Positions 25,751-34,047 of a stretch of DNA of 64,000 nt are shown here, piece after piece (position 1 is the first letter of the stretch; the number at the start of each line of letters is the position of its first letter). The DNA is from Arthrobacter sp. SW1 (GTDB lineage: Bacteria; Actinomycetota; Actinomycetes; Actinomycetales; Micrococcaceae). Both the position numbers and the translations under genes were made by a program. Location: NCBI RefSeq assembly GCF_001766675.1, contig NZ_MJLT01000034.1, positions 62,001 to 126,000 on the forward strand, read 5' to 3'. The notes beneath the pieces are model-generated. The model ran no database searches, had not been told where the DNA came from, and worked only from the letters and a program-made list of their open reading frames with translations.

Positions 25751-26830
25751 ATGCTGTTCTCACCCCTGACCGTCGGCGAGCTGGAAATCCCCAACCGCCT
25801 GGTGATGGCACCCCTGACCCGCGTCCGCGCAGGCCAGCAGGGCATTCCCGGCCCCTTGCTCGTGGAGCACTACCGCCAGCGCGCCTCGCTTGGCCTGATT
25901 GTCAGCGAGGGCACCTACCCGACTCCGGCCGGACAGTCCTACCCCGGGCAGCCGGGCCTGGTCACCGATGAGCAGATCGCCGGCTGGAAGAAGGTCACCG
26001 ACGCCGTCCACGCCGAGGGCGGCCGCATCTTCGCCCAGATCATGCACGGCGGACGCGTGTCCCATCCGGACATCACCGGAGGCGACGAGATCGTGGCGCC
26101 GAGCGCCGTCGCGATCGACGGCGAGGTCCGCACCCCGAACGGCAAGCAGCCCCACCCCGTGCCGCGCGAACTGCGCACCGAGGAACTTCCCGTGGTCATC
26201 CAGGAAATCGTCACCGCCTCGCGGAACGCCATCGAGGCAGGGTTCGACGGCGTCGAACTCCATTCCGCCAACGGTTACCTGCTGCACGAATTCCTGGCAC
26301 CCAACACCAACATCCGCACGGACAGCTATGGCGGCTCCCCGGAGAACCGTGCACGCTTCGTGATCGAAACCGTGCAGGCTGTGGTCGAAGCCCTTGGCGC
26401 CAGCCGCGTGGGCATCCGGATTTCCCCGGAACACGCTGTGCAGCAGATCGAGGAGACGGACCCGGCCGACGTCCGCGCCACCTATGAGGTGCTGGTGGAC
26501 ACGATTGCCCCGCTCAAGCTGGCGTACTTGAGCATTCTCCACCACGAGCCCAAGGGCGCCTTGGTGCAGGACCTTCGCGAACGCTTCAAGGGCACCTTCC
26601 TGGTGAACACTGGCTTCGCCAGCGTCACCGGCCGGGAGGAAGCCATCGAGCTGGTGGCCGGCGGGCATGCCGACGCCGTGGTGGTGGGCCGCCCGGCCAT
26701 CGCCAACCCGGACCTGGTGCGCCGCTGGCGCGACGGCTTGCCGCTCAACGAGATGGATCCGTCCACCTTCTACGGCGAAGGCCCCGAAGGCTACACGGAT
26801 TACCCGTTCTACGAGGCATCCGCCAACTAG
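25751..26830 (+). CDS. Old Yellow Enzyme-type alkene reductase
   Basis: 359 aa. FMN-binding TIM barrel: begins MLFSPLTVGELEIPNRLVMAPLTRVRAG, has EGTYPTPAGQSYPGQPGLVTDEQIAGWKKVTDAVHAEGGRIFAQIMHGGR, the active-site HSANGYLLHEFLAPNTNIRTDSYGGSPENRARF (His-Asn pair and Tyr proton donor) and GGHADAVVVGRPAIANPDL. It reduces activated C=C bonds with NAD(P)H. Own promoter region downstream of a large hairpin; gaaagg is the likely ribosome site. Its stop shares CTAG (26827-26830) with the convergent nuclease gene. Confidence 0.93.
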   Translation: MLFSPLTVGELEIPNRLVMAPLTRVRAGQQGIPGPLLVEHYRQRASLGLIVSEGTYPTPAGQSYPGQPGLVTDEQIAGWKKVTDAVHAEGGRIFAQIMHGGRVSHPDITGGDEIVAPSAVAIDGEVRTPNGKQPHPVPRELRTEELPVVIQEIVTASRNAIEAGFDGVELHSANGYLLHEFLAPNTNIRTDSYGGSPENRARFVIETVQAVVEALGASRVGIRISPEHAVQQIEETDPADVRATYEVLVDTIAPLKLAYLSILHHEPKGALVQDLRERFKGTFLVNTGFASVTGREEAIELVAGGHADAVVVGRPAIANPDLVRRWRDGLPLNEMDPSTFYGEGPEGYTDYPFYEASAN

Positions 26831-29800
26831 TTCCCGCCCGCCCTCCGGCACAGGCCGATGAAGCCGCCCAGCTGCTCCAGGCCTTCCGGGTGGGCGGGAA
26901 GGTAGTTGCTCAGCTCCGGTGAGCGGACGACGACGGCGCGCCACTGCCCGCGCGATACCGCCACGTTGATCCGGTTCCGGGAGAGCAGGAACTCCATGCC
27001 GCGCGGCACCTCCGCTGCGGCGGACGCCGCCATGGACACGATGACGACCGGCGCTTCCTGGCCCTGGAACTTATCCACGGTGCCCACACGGACGTCGTCC
27101 AGCCCGGCGTCGCGCAGGCTGTGCCGGATGAGCTGGACCTGGGCGTTGTAGGCGGCGACCACCAGGATGTCCTGGCTGGTGAGCGGCCGGGGGCCCTCGC
27201 CTTCCGCGGAGTGCTGCCAGGCGAGCCCAAGGTGCGCCCGAGCCTGCCGGACCACCTCGGCTGCTTCTTCGGGTGATGTGGTCGAGTTTCCGCGGTGCGG
27301 CACGTACACGCAGCCGACGCCGGGCGGCAGCCCTTCGAGGTGCCGCGCCGCGGCCGCAGGAGCAGCGCGGAGGCGGCCATCGTAGGACAACTCGGACACT
27401 GCTGCGCACAGCTCGGGGTGCATCCGCCACGAGGTGGCCAGGAAGTAGCCGAGCTCCGGCGGCAGGGTGTGATGGCCCTGGGACAACCAGCCGAGGGCTG
27501 ATTCGTCCACTGGTTCCGGGTGCTTGCCCTGGGTGACCTGCGGCAATTGCTGCGGGTCACCCAGCAGGAGCAGCCGCTTTGCCGCCCGGCTGACTGCCAT
27601 GGTGTTGGCCAGCGAGAACTGCCCGGCTTCATCGATGACCAGCAGGTCCAGGGAACCTTCGGGAACGCCGTTGCCTGTCATGGTCCAGGCGGTGCCGCCG
27701 ATCAGCGCGCCGCCGGGTTCCGCCAGAAGGCGTTCGACGTCGGACTTGCCGCGCTGCTGCCAGGGCAGAGGATCGTTGTGCTTCACTTCCTTCGCGACCA
27801 GTGAGGGATCGACGCCGGCCTTGAGTACCGCGGCGCACAGCATGTTTTCGATGACGGCGTGCGACTGGGCAACCACGCCCACCTTCCAGCCCCGCGAAAC
27901 GAGGCGGGCCACCACATGCGACCCCACGTGGGTCTTGCCCGTTCCGGGCGGACCCTGGACGGCGAGGCAGGAACGGTCGAGGTCCGCCACCGCCTCCGTG
28001 ATGGCGTCGACGTACCCGTCAGGGCCATCAACCACCGCCGGCAATGCAGAGAGCGTCCGCAGCCGAGGCGGCCGGCGGCGCAAGAGGTCCAAGGAGGGAT
28101 TGCCGGGCCACCCGGGCAGTGCGTCCCTCAGCTCGACGGCGAGCCTGGACAAGGAGGCTTTCTGCCCGTCGGTGGGGATCGGCCGGTCCGGGGTCAATGC
28201 GATGGGAAGTTCGGAGAACTCCTCGGCGCCGCGTGGGAGCCGCTCGGTGATGACCACGAACTCCTGCCCGTCCGATTCGCCGCTGTCCACCACCTCCGTA
28301 CCCGTCCAGCCGGAGCGGCCCAGCGCCGAGAACAGGCCGGCAGCATCGTCCTTCTCCTGCAGGCATGGGGGCAGGGGAGGGCCGTACATCCGGAAGAACG
28401 TCCGTCCGGGCGAAAAATCGGAACCCTCCGCAGCACGGCCCACCAGCCGGACCGTCCGGGCGGGGTTGCTGCGCGGCGTGGGCTTGGCCCAGTCCTGGAC
28501 CACCTCGGCATGCTCGGCGACGAACACATCCCGGGTGTCTTCCCACTCCGAGGCCGGCTTGTCCAAGCGGTCGAAATGGCCCCACCAATACTGCTTGTCT
28601 TCACGGCGGTAGTACCCGACCGCCGCAGCCACCAAGGCAATGGCCCGGGCGTCGTCGGAGAGCTGGTCTTCACCTGGAAGCGCGGCCAGATAGTCCAGGA
28701 GCGCTGTTTCCTCCGGAGCTGCCTCGTAGCGGTCTGTATCTTCCGCAGGTGAAGCCACCGCGGCTTCCCGAACGGAAACCGCACCGCCGCCCACGGTGCT
28801 GGCCCGTTCCGCTGCCAGCCCGAGGAGCCAGTTCCGGAGCTCGAGGGTGGAGAGGCAGTCGTACTCGTTGTAGTCGGAGATGCTGGCCAGGATGGCCGCG
28901 GCCTCCTCCGGGTGGCCGGTGTCCCGTGCCGTGCAGTAGTTTGCGTAGGCGATCACGGAAGCTCCGGCGTCGGTGACGTCGCCGGAGCGCAGGTGTTCAC
29001 CCATGTACAGCGGTTCCAGCTTCTTGATGCCGTACGAGTTCTCGGAAATGCGCAGGCTGTGGCGGACGGTGTCGTAGAGGTCCACCAGCACGCCGTCGCG
29101 CAGGAGTTCGTCCACCGCGGCCTCGCCGGTGACATGGCTCAGGGACAGCTTCCGCAGCGCCGTCTTTTCGTAGGCCGCGTAATGGTAGATGTGCATCCCG
29201 GGATACTTCGTGCGGCGCTCGGCAACGTAATCCAGGAAGTCGCGGAAGGCCTGCCCTTCCTCCGCCCGTGAATGCGCCCAGAACGGCCGGAACACAGGTT
29301 CTCCTCCAGGAACAGAAGGATTTTCAACCACGCCGAACAAGTACTCGATGCCCCATACGCCGGCGGGGTCCTGCCATAGGGGATCGCCTTCGAAGTCGAA
29401 GAAGATGTCCCCGGGATCGGGCGCGGGGAGCCGGTCCAGGGTGTTGTCCGGCAACACGGTGTAGCTCACGGCCTTCGCCTCGCCGGCCTTGTCCGTGTAA
29501 TGGACCGTGCCGTCGGCCAGTCCCGTGCCGGTTTGGAGCCGGGCCTGTTCGCGGAGGCGCCGGTAGGTGGCATCACCGTCCGGCGGCGCGGCGGCCAGGT
29601 GGTCGATGGTGGTGATTCCGGATTCGATCAGTTTCTTGCGCCGGTTCACGCGCATGCCCGCCACCATCAGGAGGTCCCGGTGCAGCTGGACCTGTTCGGC
29701 GCAGTAGTCGCAGCGCCCGCAGGCGGAGTACCGCGGATCTCCCCATTCCACCGGGCCGGCGTCGGCGATATGCCCGGCGGTCATGGCGAGGAAACGGTCC

Positions 29801-30417
29801 CGGCGTTCGCGGAACACCGGCAGGATGTCCGCCAGGACATGGTTGCTGTGGACCCCGTTGCCCAGGACCAGCGTGACCGTGGGATCCGGGGTGATGCCTT
29901 CCTTGAGGAGCTGTTCGGCGTAGGCGGCCAGCTGCAGCAGGGCGGTCACCTTGGCGTGCCGGGCCAGCTTGGAGTCGAACACGGCGTAGCTGTTCCCGGC
30001 CCGCTTCACGAGGAAATCCGAGCGGCCGTGGAACTGCCCGTCGAAGAACGCGGCCTGGAAGACGACATCCGCCCCGGCCCGGAGCGCACCGATCGATTCC
30101 ACGTGCTTGGCCTGCAGGGTGGCGCGGTCCATCGCCTTGGCGGGAACGACGTCGTACACGCCACGCCCGGTCGCCGGATCCCAGCTGCCGAACTCCGCGA
30201 TGAACTCATCCAGCACCTTGTGCTCGTGGACATCGCCGAGTGTGGCAGCGCGGTCCAACATGGGATCCTTCGCGAACTCCGCCGGGGCGCTGCGGCCGAG
30301 CTTCTCATCCAGTTTCCGCAGGACCTGGTACTCGCACGTGGCAGCGATGACGAGGTCACTGGCAGAAAAAACCAGCTCCTGAGGCTCAGCGGAAGCCCCG
30401 GCGTCGAGGAAGAACAT
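26827..30417 (-). CDS. TM0106-family RecB-like nuclease fused to Upf1-type helicase
   Basis: 1196 aa. The N-terminal half is the TM0106 RecB-like family: VFSASDLVIAATCEYQVLRKL, YAVFDSKLARHAKVTALLQLAAYAEQL with the nuclease Asp-x-Lys, CGRCDYCAEQVQLHRDL (possible Fe-S or zinc Cys), and an RNase-H-like exonuclease part IFFDFEGDPLW. The C-terminal half is a superfamily 1B helicase: Walker A GPPGTGKTHVGSHVV (near residue 822), DEAGQFSLANTMAVSRAAKRLLLLGDPQQLPQV, VGTVDKFQGQEAPVVIVSM and RNRINVAVSRGQ. Such fusions are associated with DNA repair or defence, but the cellular role is undetermined. It is convergent to the reductase gene through a shared CTAG stop. Confidence 0.88.
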   Translation of the reverse strand: MFFLDAGASAEPQELVFSASDLVIAATCEYQVLRKLDEKLGRSAPAEFAKDPMLDRAATLGDVHEHKVLDEFIAEFGSWDPATGRGVYDVVPAKAMDRATLQAKHVESIGALRAGADVVFQAAFFDGQFHGRSDFLVKRAGNSYAVFDSKLARHAKVTALLQLAAYAEQLLKEGITPDPTVTLVLGNGVHSNHVLADILPVFRERRDRFLAMTAGHIADAGPVEWGDPRYSACGRCDYCAEQVQLHRDLLMVAGMRVNRRKKLIESGITTIDHLAAAPPDGDATYRRLREQARLQTGTGLADGTVHYTDKAGEAKAVSYTVLPDNTLDRLPAPDPGDIFFDFEGDPLWQDPAGVWGIEYLFGVVENPSVPGGEPVFRPFWAHSRAEEGQAFRDFLDYVAERRTKYPGMHIYHYAAYEKTALRKLSLSHVTGEAAVDELLRDGVLVDLYDTVRHSLRISENSYGIKKLEPLYMGEHLRSGDVTDAGASVIAYANYCTARDTGHPEEAAAILASISDYNEYDCLSTLELRNWLLGLAAERASTVGGGAVSVREAAVASPAEDTDRYEAAPEETALLDYLAALPGEDQLSDDARAIALVAAAVGYYRREDKQYWWGHFDRLDKPASEWEDTRDVFVAEHAEVVQDWAKPTPRSNPARTVRLVGRAAEGSDFSPGRTFFRMYGPPLPPCLQEKDDAAGLFSALGRSGWTGTEVVDSGESDGQEFVVITERLPRGAEEFSELPIALTPDRPIPTDGQKASLSRLAVELRDALPGWPGNPSLDLLRRRPPRLRTLSALPAVVDGPDGYVDAITEAVADLDRSCLAVQGPPGTGKTHVGSHVVARLVSRGWKVGVVAQSHAVIENMLCAAVLKAGVDPSLVAKEVKHNDPLPWQQRGKSDVERLLAEPGGALIGGTAWTMTGNGVPEGSLDLLVIDEAGQFSLANTMAVSRAAKRLLLLGDPQQLPQVTQGKHPEPVDESALGWLSQGHHTLPPELGYFLATSWRMHPELCAAVSELSYDGRLRAAPAAAARHLEGLPPGVGCVYVPHRGNSTTSPEEAAEVVRQARAHLGLAWQHSAEGEGPRPLTSQDILVVAAYNAQVQLIRHSLRDAGLDDVRVGTVDKFQGQEAPVVIVSMAASAAAEVPRGMEFLLSRNRINVAVSRGQWRAVVVRSPELSNYLPAHPEGLEQLGGFIGLCRRAGGN

Positions 30418-30505
30418 GGCGCCCCCAATGCGGCTTGATTGTTGAAGCCAAGCTATCAGCGGGGGCTGACAATATCGTGCGACGCCGGGTCAACCGATCA
30501 ACTGC

Positions 30506-32851
30506 TCAGCTCCGTTTCCGCGGAGACCGGCGTGCCTTCGCTGCCGTACCGCCCGGTTTCTCCGCCGCGAGCGGCATCAGTTCCCGCACCTGGGCCACGA
30601 CGGCCGGGTTGGCGCCGCGCTCGCCCAGGTCCTTCGCCAGCGTTTCGACCTCGCTGTTCGCGGCGGCTGCGTCATCGGCGGCCAGGTGCAGGCCGGTGCG
30701 GAACTGCACCAGTTCGCGGTACGCGAGGTTGCCCGACGGCGTCGCGGACTCCCGGTAACGCTGCAGGCCGGGATCGGTGAGGGCCAGGGCCCGTTCCGGG
30801 TCCGCGCTGTGCGCCTTGACCAGGGTGCTGTCCTCGCGCCGGTAGAAGTCGTCACCGATGGACTGCGCGACGGCGGTGGCCGCCTTCACGCCCAAAGGCT
30901 CGCCGCTGAACCGCTCGGCTGCTTCCGTGAGGGCATCCAGCCCCTTGCTGAGGTAGGGGGACATGGAGCCTTCGAAGGCGAGGGTGAGCCCGACTTCGCG
31001 GCGGAAGAAGTCCGGGGCGAAACGGTCCTCTTCCTTGGTGACGGGGAAGCCCACGCGCAGCGCGAAGGTGTTGGATACCTGCACCACGCCTTCGCTGCCG
31101 TACACCACGCGCACCAGGTACTGCCCGGGCTCGTCGAACACAAAGCCGCCCGTGCTGTAGGCCAGCTGGACCAGTTCGCTGTACCGGTCCTCGCCTTCCG
31201 TGCCGCCGGCCTCCACCGCCGGGCCAAGTGTCACCGGCTCCGGGATGCCGTAGTAGCAGACCACCGATTCGTGCAGCACCGTGGTGCCGTTGGGTTTCTG
31301 CACATACACGGTGGTGTTTCCGTAGCGCGGATCCAGGCGGCGGTCCACGGTGACCGGGGCGTCGCTGAGGTTGCGCAGCCGGAATTCCAGCGCCACGGGC
31401 TCCATGAAGTCGAAGTGGTTTTTGCCGGTCACGGTCAGTTCCACGTCGCTGTCCGGGCCGGACACCGTCATGGCGCCGGGCGGCGATTCGAGGTGCCCGC
31501 CCGAGGACCACGGATCGCCGCCCATGATCACCGAGGCGCGGTCGCCGTGGCGCATGTGCAGCAGTTCGTCGTCGTCGAAACGGAAGCGGAAGTTCGCCCA
31601 GAACTGGTCCGCGCCGTTGCGTTGGTCGTAGCGCCAGTCATAGTTCATCCAGGACAGCGAATCCGGGCGGGCCTTGTCCCAGGAATGCAGGAAGTTGAAG
31701 GCATGCCCGGCCTCGTGCACCCAGGTGTACAGGTAGTGGCGCTGGGCCCAGGCCTGCGCCTGGGTGGCGGCTACTCCGGCCACCAGGTTGGTGAACCAGG
31801 AGTGGTTGCGGAACACGGCGAAGCCCTGCCGTTCGGGGCCGCGGCCCGCCCCGCCAAAGCCGGCGGCGGCGTCGAACATGATGCCGCCCACACCGGCGCT
31901 GTCGAACAACCCGGCCTGCATTCCCCAGAGGTTCCAGGCCGGCCACGAGGACGTGAAACGGCTGAAGGACGTTTCCATGGCATCGTGCAGTTCGCCGACG
32001 TTCCAGGAGACGAAGGCCGGGGCACTGTCGTCAATCACGGTGTGCACGGAGTCGATCCGTACATCCACCCCGGCATCCCGGTACGTGGTTTCCAGGTCCA
32101 GGGTGCGTTCGGCCAGGTCCGCGGGGCGGTTGTTGTGGCTGTGGGTGTTGTAGGACGGCGTCTTGGGGTCCACGTCCACCGAGCTGCAGAAATCCATTTC
32201 CAGGTTCACCCTGCGGAAGCAATCGGAACGGTACGCGCAGGTGTACGCCGCCTCCGGGGTGCCGCCCACGGTGAAGACCACGGTGGCCGGGTTGATGGCG
32301 CCCAGGAACCAGCCCACGGAAATCTCCACCGTGGTGGGCGGGTGCACGCCCTGCCAGTAGCGGACCGTGCCGCTGATCCGCACCCGGCAATGCGACCACG
32401 TGACCACGGGGTTGTCCACGATCCAGGACTCCAGGTAGCTGGTGACCAGCTGGAAGCGGCCGCCCACCCGGGCGTAGCGCGTGGTGTAAATGTCGCCGCT
32501 GACCTTGTTCAGGATGGGCGATTCGGCGTTGTTGCGGCGGTCCACGTCCAGGCGAAGGTCCAGGGACTTGCCGATCAAGGAAGTGCCGGCCTGGCGTCCT
32601 TCGTAGCGTCCGCTGACGGCGGCGTTCCGCCAGCAGCGCCACCAGTCCTGCTCGGGCGGCAGGGGCAGTGGCCCCGGCGGCGGGAAGGGAACCGGGCCAG
32701 GCAACGGGGCGGGGCCGGGCAGGGGGCCGGGTGCCGGCGTCGGGCCCGCTCCCGGAACGGGGCTGTTAAGCGGCGACGGCGGCAGCGGCACCGGAACGGG
32801 GCTGTCCGGGACAGGGGCGTAGGACGGATAAGGACTGTTGGGGGTGTCCAT
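30506..32851 (-). CDS. metzincin-like zinc metalloprotease with proline-rich N-terminus
   Basis: 781 aa from ATG 32851 (MDTPNSPYPSYAPVP). Residues 12-66 are almost all Pro/Gly/Ala/Leu/Val. Zinc motif HEAGHAFNFLH (residues 379-389, HExxHxxxxxH) and a following SWMNYDW (Met402, Met-turn position) suggest a metzincin. Upstream beta-rich segments contain several Cys (YTCAYRSDCFRRVNLEMDFC), and downstream comes a region resembling immunoglobulin-like or C2-like strands (VELTVTGKNHFDFMEPVALEFRLRNLSDAPV). No signal peptide or lipobox is visible, odd for a metzincin. Also annotated in relatives as hypothetical. A basic Ala/Lys/Arg tail ends it. The protease call is motif-based and substrate is unknown. 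Confidence 0.7.
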   Translation of the reverse strand: MDTPNSPYPSYAPVPDSPVPVPLPPSPLNSPVPGAGPTPAPGPLPGPAPLPGPVPFPPPGPLPLPPEQDWWRCWRNAAVSGRYEGRQAGTSLIGKSLDLRLDVDRRNNAESPILNKVSGDIYTTRYARVGGRFQLVTSYLESWIVDNPVVTWSHCRVRISGTVRYWQGVHPPTTVEISVGWFLGAINPATVVFTVGGTPEAAYTCAYRSDCFRRVNLEMDFCSSVDVDPKTPSYNTHSHNNRPADLAERTLDLETTYRDAGVDVRIDSVHTVIDDSAPAFVSWNVGELHDAMETSFSRFTSSWPAWNLWGMQAGLFDSAGVGGIMFDAAAGFGGAGRGPERQGFAVFRNHSWFTNLVAGVAATQAQAWAQRHYLYTWVHEAGHAFNFLHSWDKARPDSLSWMNYDWRYDQRNGADQFWANFRFRFDDDELLHMRHGDRASVIMGGDPWSSGGHLESPPGAMTVSGPDSDVELTVTGKNHFDFMEPVALEFRLRNLSDAPVTVDRRLDPRYGNTTVYVQKPNGTTVLHESVVCYYGIPEPVTLGPAVEAGGTEGEDRYSELVQLAYSTGGFVFDEPGQYLVRVVYGSEGVVQVSNTFALRVGFPVTKEEDRFAPDFFRREVGLTLAFEGSMSPYLSKGLDALTEAAERFSGEPLGVKAATAVAQSIGDDFYRREDSTLVKAHSADPERALALTDPGLQRYRESATPSGNLAYRELVQFRTGLHLAADDAAAANSEVETLAKDLGERGANPAVVAQVRELMPLAAEKPGGTAAKARRSPRKRS

Positions 32852-33209
32852 GGCGGTGGTTCTTTCTCGCTCAAGCGCGGCTTCAAAGAGGCGTTCGCCG
32901 GGGCGGCAGGGCGGCGCGGCGGGCGTAATGCCCGTGGGGCGGCGCCGTGGAGGGGCCGGCGGAAAGACGGAGCGGGGCGGGCGGTGCGAGTGCGTTGTGA
33001 ATCCCAGCCTTGAAGAATGTGGCCCGCGCCCGGAATCCGTGAAGCAACCAAGTAGTAGAACAGACAAGGGGAACAATACTCCAGCGATTGGACTATTGAA
33101 ATGGTGGGCTAGACCAGGGTTCCCCCGGGCCCGCCCAGGCGTAGGCTGGCATCATCGGCGTCGGTGCCGAGGGGGGTCCGCGTCGATACCAATCGATCAA
33201 GGAGGACTC
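32852..33209. other. 358-base intergenic region between divergent protease and CBS genes
   Basis: No credible gene seen. It must carry promoters for both divergent genes. The part near 33050-33110 is locally AT-richer (agtagtagaacagacaagg ... ggactattgaaatgg), with TTGAAA about 33097. A clear ribosome site, aaggagg, is at 33199-33205 for the CBS gene. Reads as ordinary regulatory DNA. Confidence 0.4.
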
Positions 33210-33647
33210 ATGAGTGTTGTACGCGAATTCATGACCACCAATGCCCAATGCGTGAAGGAAGGCCAGTCGCTGCAGGAAGCGGCCGTGATGATGCGCGATC
33301 TGGACTGTGGTTCCCTGCCGATCTGCGGCAATGACGGCAAGCTGAAAGGCGTCATCACGGACCGCGACATCGTGGTCAAGTGCGTCGCCGAAGGCGGAAT
33401 GCCGGCCGATGTGAAGGCATCCGAGCTAGCCGAGGGCACGCCAATCTGGATCGACGCCGACGCGAGCGTCGATGCCGCGATCGACCTGATGGAGAAGCAC
33501 CAGGTACGCCGCCTCCCGGTCATCACCGACCACAAGCTGGTGGGCATCATCAGCCAGGGCGATATCGCCCGGAACTACACCGAACAGCGCGTCGGCGAAC
33601 TGGTGGAGCACGTGTCCGCCAGGACTCCGATGACGCCCATGGGCTAA
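33210..33647 (+). CDS. tandem CBS-domain protein
   Basis: 145 aa, ATG 33210 after aaggagga. Two CBS modules fill the protein: VREFMTTNAQCVKEGQSLQEAAVMMRDLDCGSLPICGNDGKLKGVITDRDIV and IWIDADASVDAAIDLMEKHQVRRLPVITDHKLVGIISQGDIARN. Such stand-alone CBS pairs bind adenine nucleotides and often respond to stress or energy status in actinobacteria. No partner gene is adjacent. A hairpin at 33658-33698 follows. Confidence 0.92.
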   Translation: MSVVREFMTTNAQCVKEGQSLQEAAVMMRDLDCGSLPICGNDGKLKGVITDRDIVVKCVAEGGMPADVKASELAEGTPIWIDADASVDAAIDLMEKHQVRRLPVITDHKLVGIISQGDIARNYTEQRVGELVEHVSARTPMTPMG

Positions 33648-33657
33648 GGAAAGCAGG

Positions 33658-33698
33658 AAGGCACCGGGCCTAGAGGAACGCCTCGCGGCCGGTGCCTT
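33658..33698. terminator. hairpin after the CBS gene
   Basis: aaggcaccgg (33658-33667) pairs with ccggtgcctt (33689-33698). It begins 10 bases after the CBS stop and reaches into the end of the convergent 98-aa gene. Possible bidirectional terminator. Confidence 0.5.
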
Positions 33699-33966
33699 CG
33701 CGCAGCACCAGCTCCCCGTCCTCCACCGAGGCGAGGACGCTCTTCGGCCGGCCGTGCACCGTGATGTCCGCGGACAGTTCCCGGGACGGGATCTCGACGC
33801 CGACCGTCGCCCCTTTCGCCGGCAGCTCCACGGAGATTTCGGCGGCCATGCCCAGCAGCATTTTGGTGGACGCCTCCGGTTCGCGGTGGGCTTCCTTGCC
33901 GTTGACCGTGATGGTGACGTCATCGCCGTCGAACCCGTCCTGCAGGATGACGAGCAGTTCCTGCAT
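33670..33966 (-). CDS. 98-aa protein of unknown function
   Basis: Start at ATG 33966 (MQELLVILQDGFDGDDVTITVNG). Predicted beta-rich and acidic, with a Gly/Asp-rich loop after strand 1; no Cys, no signal peptide, no recognised domain. It is convergent to the CBS gene and divergent from tex (82 bases apart). A much longer in-frame frame (to 36117) runs antisense to tex and is a GC shadow. The strand pattern suggests a small cytoplasmic sheet protein; no function is assigned. Confidence 0.7.
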   Translation of the reverse strand: MQELLVILQDGFDGDDVTITVNGKEAHREPEASTKMLLGMAAEISVELPAKGATVGVEIPSRELSADITVHGRPKSVLASVEDGELVLREGTGREAFL

Positions 33967-34047
33967 GGTGTGCCCCTTCCTCGCGGCTCCACAGAGTCCT
34001 CCCACTACAGCACGCGTGTGCTGCTTTCGGTAGGGCAAACTGTCTTG

